From: Glandiceps talaboti
Taxonomy: Eukaryota > Hemichordata > Enteropneusta > Spengelidae
Reading direction: 5' to 3'
Length of the DNA stretch: 64,000 nucleotides
Assembly: GCF_964340395.1 (NCBI RefSeq)
Contig: NC_135569.1
Coordinates: 2,816,400-2,880,399, forward strand
Positions within the stretch are counted from its first letter, which is position 1. The number at the start of each line of letters is the position of its first letter. Below the pieces are notes generated by a model. It ran no database searches and had not been told where the DNA came from. It saw only the letters and a list, made by a program, of their open reading frames with translations. The position numbers were made by a program, and so were the translations under genes. This document shows positions 61,610-64,000 of the stretch, piece by piece.

Positions 61610-63175
61610 TACAGACTTGGTTTATCACAGCACATCCTCCACAGAAGTGGATTTACACTATATGGAAAGACACTCTCCAATATAGTCTGGGTGGTGAGTG
61701 AAGGAGTAAATCGTAAAGATACCGTACAGGGACTAGAGTAACTCCAATACCGTCAACTCCCTTTCTACTTGCTCATTTGTGGGATACCCTTATAGAGGTA
61801 CACCTTATTCAAGCCACACAGCAATTCAAAACAAAAGTGCATTTGATTCAATACAGTATGTTCACTGGGTTGTATCCTTAACATACGAGAACTAAACATA
61901 TTATGACAGTACCTGTACACACCTGTACTCAAACAATTATAGCACTATGCTTATTATCTGCTTTTTAAGTGGCTTAGACAACAACCAGCTCATTAACATA
62001 GACAGTAAATCACTTAATTAGAGCAAAGACTACATATACTTACTGTAGCCACAATCAAAATCTGACGATGTACGATGTAGGCTGGTGATATCAATGTCGG
62101 TAATGGTTATACGACAATACGACTATTCTTGTAGGTGTAATCACACACACATACATCGCTCACCAACTTGTTTCACAATGGCAGTCAAAGCTATGCGGGT
62201 TAACAAAACACAGCTACCGAATCTGATCATGCCCAGGCAGCGTTCAAGCAGTGAAATCACATTTAAGTAGAGTACACAGCCACCAGTGTGGATACACAAT
62301 AGCGTTAGTAAGTGCAAACAATGAGCTGCTGACTTGCCATACAGTACTGTATTAACAAACAACGGCTGGTATTGGCTATCATCAGTAATGCCTACATAAA
62401 TCAAGTGCTAGTCTTCCTCAAACGCTACAGTGCCCTCAATTGTACACACTGTGTCCACAGGTCAGCTCACATACACATACACTAAAAACTCCACACAGGT
62501 TCACCAACACACACAAACAATTTGTACATTACCGGCCACAGCTGAAAACTGGTTAAAATCACACTGGTCAGCTTAGATACACTGTTACAGTACAGACGTT
62601 TGTTGTTACAATTTATGTAGCTAACAGCCAATCACATAGAACACATTTACAATGTAGCTTTGTGTCTGCCGTCAAAGCTTAGATGTATTCCTATATAACT
62701 GCCTTCTTGTTATTTCACCAATTCCACTGTGCACTCACACAATCAACCTTCTCATTTATATGCCCGGATTACCTTTTTTTTACCCCAAATCCTTTAATAC
62801 GTTCCCCACTATACAGTATATATATTTGTTGAAGATTCATCTGCCCTTAGGTGAAATAGCAGCCGTGCATTCATTCTCTGATAAATCCTCGAATATTTGA
62901 TGATTACCCATTGAGTTTTGTACATTTAAATCTAGTTACACATTGCTGACTAATTCTGTACATGTCCTATAGTATACAGTGATTCTGATACACACACAAA
63001 GGTTAATGTTTGCTACATCAGATCATAATTTTAACACAACTATATGATGACTACGACTTTTCATATTTGTTTGCAATTATTGGTGGTATATTTTGCTCAT
63101 TCTGCTTTCCTTTATCTACCATGTATGACTGTAAATGTGGAAATTTATTTATCTTTATTTTTATGCCATGCTGCC
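61610..63175. other. Gene-free stretch
   Basis: No exon supported on either strand. It may be more atrophin intron or 5' flank. Confidence 0.4.
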
Positions 63176-63179
63176 ATAT

Positions 63180-63415
63180 AAACTTACTTCTGTTTTTCTA
63201 CCATGGACGTTTGAATATTATTAACTTATTTTTGTTTTTCTACCATGGACACTTGAATATTTAAACACCTTATTTTTGTTTTTCTACCATGTATATTCTT
63301 GAATTATTTAAACACTTATTTTTGTTTTTCTACCATGGACGCTTGAATATTTAAACTTATTTTCTGTTTTCTACCATGGACATTTGAATATTTAAACACT
63401 TTATTTTTGTTACCA
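63180..63415. repeat. ~40 bp tandem repeat (TTTTTCTACCATGGACGYTT)
   Basis: Six units of TTTTGTTTTTCTACCATGGA followed by CRTTTGAATATTTAAAC. Confidence 0.92.
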
Positions 63416-64000
63416 CAAACAAACAATTGACAGGTTGGTGATTGTCTCAACAAAGTCACTGATCAGATAACAGCAACACTAAGTTGATGTTACCCCTACA
63501 GATATAACATCTGTTGTATTACTTGTAGATCAAAGACAATACATAAATGTAAATATTGACATGGATTCATTTCTGGCTTTTTTATTTCTTTCTTTTTTTT
63601 TTAAATTGCCTTCTAAAATTTCTCAATCTTTCACCATAAATAAAAACAAACTATTAGACACTGATTTCTGACTGCCTAACCACACACTAAAAACCAACTA
63701 CAGCCAATACATGACTGATTTCTGACTGCCTAAACACAAAAAAACAAATTTTAGACACCAATTCCTGGCATCTAAAACACAAAATAACTCCATCTACGAC
63801 ATTGATTTCTGCGAGTTACAATTTGAAACACATACAGTGCCCAACTCATTATAAATATTACGATTCTAACCATGGCTTGATTATGAACACAGAATTAAAC
63901 ACGATTGAACACTGATATCTAACACAGACAGTTTCCAGAGACACACAAAACGCAAACACAGTGACACTTTTAACCTAGTCAAATACATTCAGTTGATATC

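Overview
This is an AT-rich, intron-rich, repeat-laden piece of animal nuclear DNA. Its three multi-exon genes have GT-AG introns of about 0.1-3 kb. The gene content points to a bilaterian, most likely a marine invertebrate: it combines an atrophin (RERE) gene, a brambleberry/KAR5-type nuclear-fusion gene and a death-effector-domain gene ending in a NACHT-like exon. An invertebrate deuterostome (hemichordate or cephalochordate type) or a lophotrochozoan would fit; the sequence does not settle which.

Region 1 (1-9.2 kb, + strand) holds the 3' nine exons of a brambleberry-like gene: coiled-coil exons, two exons with three hydrophobic segments, a long Ser/Thr-rich exon and a last exon with a small C3H motif. 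The first exon's 3' end and splice donor are tandemly copied seven times. Region 2 (9.2-13.7 kb) is non-coding and holds foldback elements and two CTCF-like motifs.

Region 3 (13.7-28.1 kb, + strand) is the most unusual locus. A death effector domain (DED) exon is followed only by symmetric phase-1 exons: an array of five tandemly duplicated Ser/Thr/Asp-rich exons plus a decayed sixth copy, a second family of 36-39 nt exons, and a roughly 1.1-1.2 kb segment repeated about 3.5 times that carries acceptor/donor pairs only 3 or 6 nt apart (putative microexons). The last exon encodes a truncated NACHT domain whose Walker A, Walker B and sensor-1 motifs are all degraded. I read this as a DED-pseudoNACHT gene, an NLR-like decoy or scaffold; that function is inference.

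Region 4 (28.1-38.6 kb) is a repeat field: a tRNA-headed SINE inserted in a tandem array, minisatellites, MITEs, a second CTCF-like pair and a near-perfect 464-bp palindrome. Region 5 (38.6-45.5 kb, - strand) holds the last eight recognised coding exons of an atrophin/RERE gene, from the end of the SANT domain through the GATA zinc finger, the RE/KE-rich coiled coil and the conserved atrophin C-terminus. Region 6 (45.5-64 kb) shows no convincing exon. It is probably a long RERE intron and contains minisatellites, a piggyBac-like MITE and a cluster of a TGTTACAWTGTAACA-type palindromic motif.

Exon limits were set by hand from splice consensus, reading-frame continuity and family resemblance. 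No alignment or transcript data were available.
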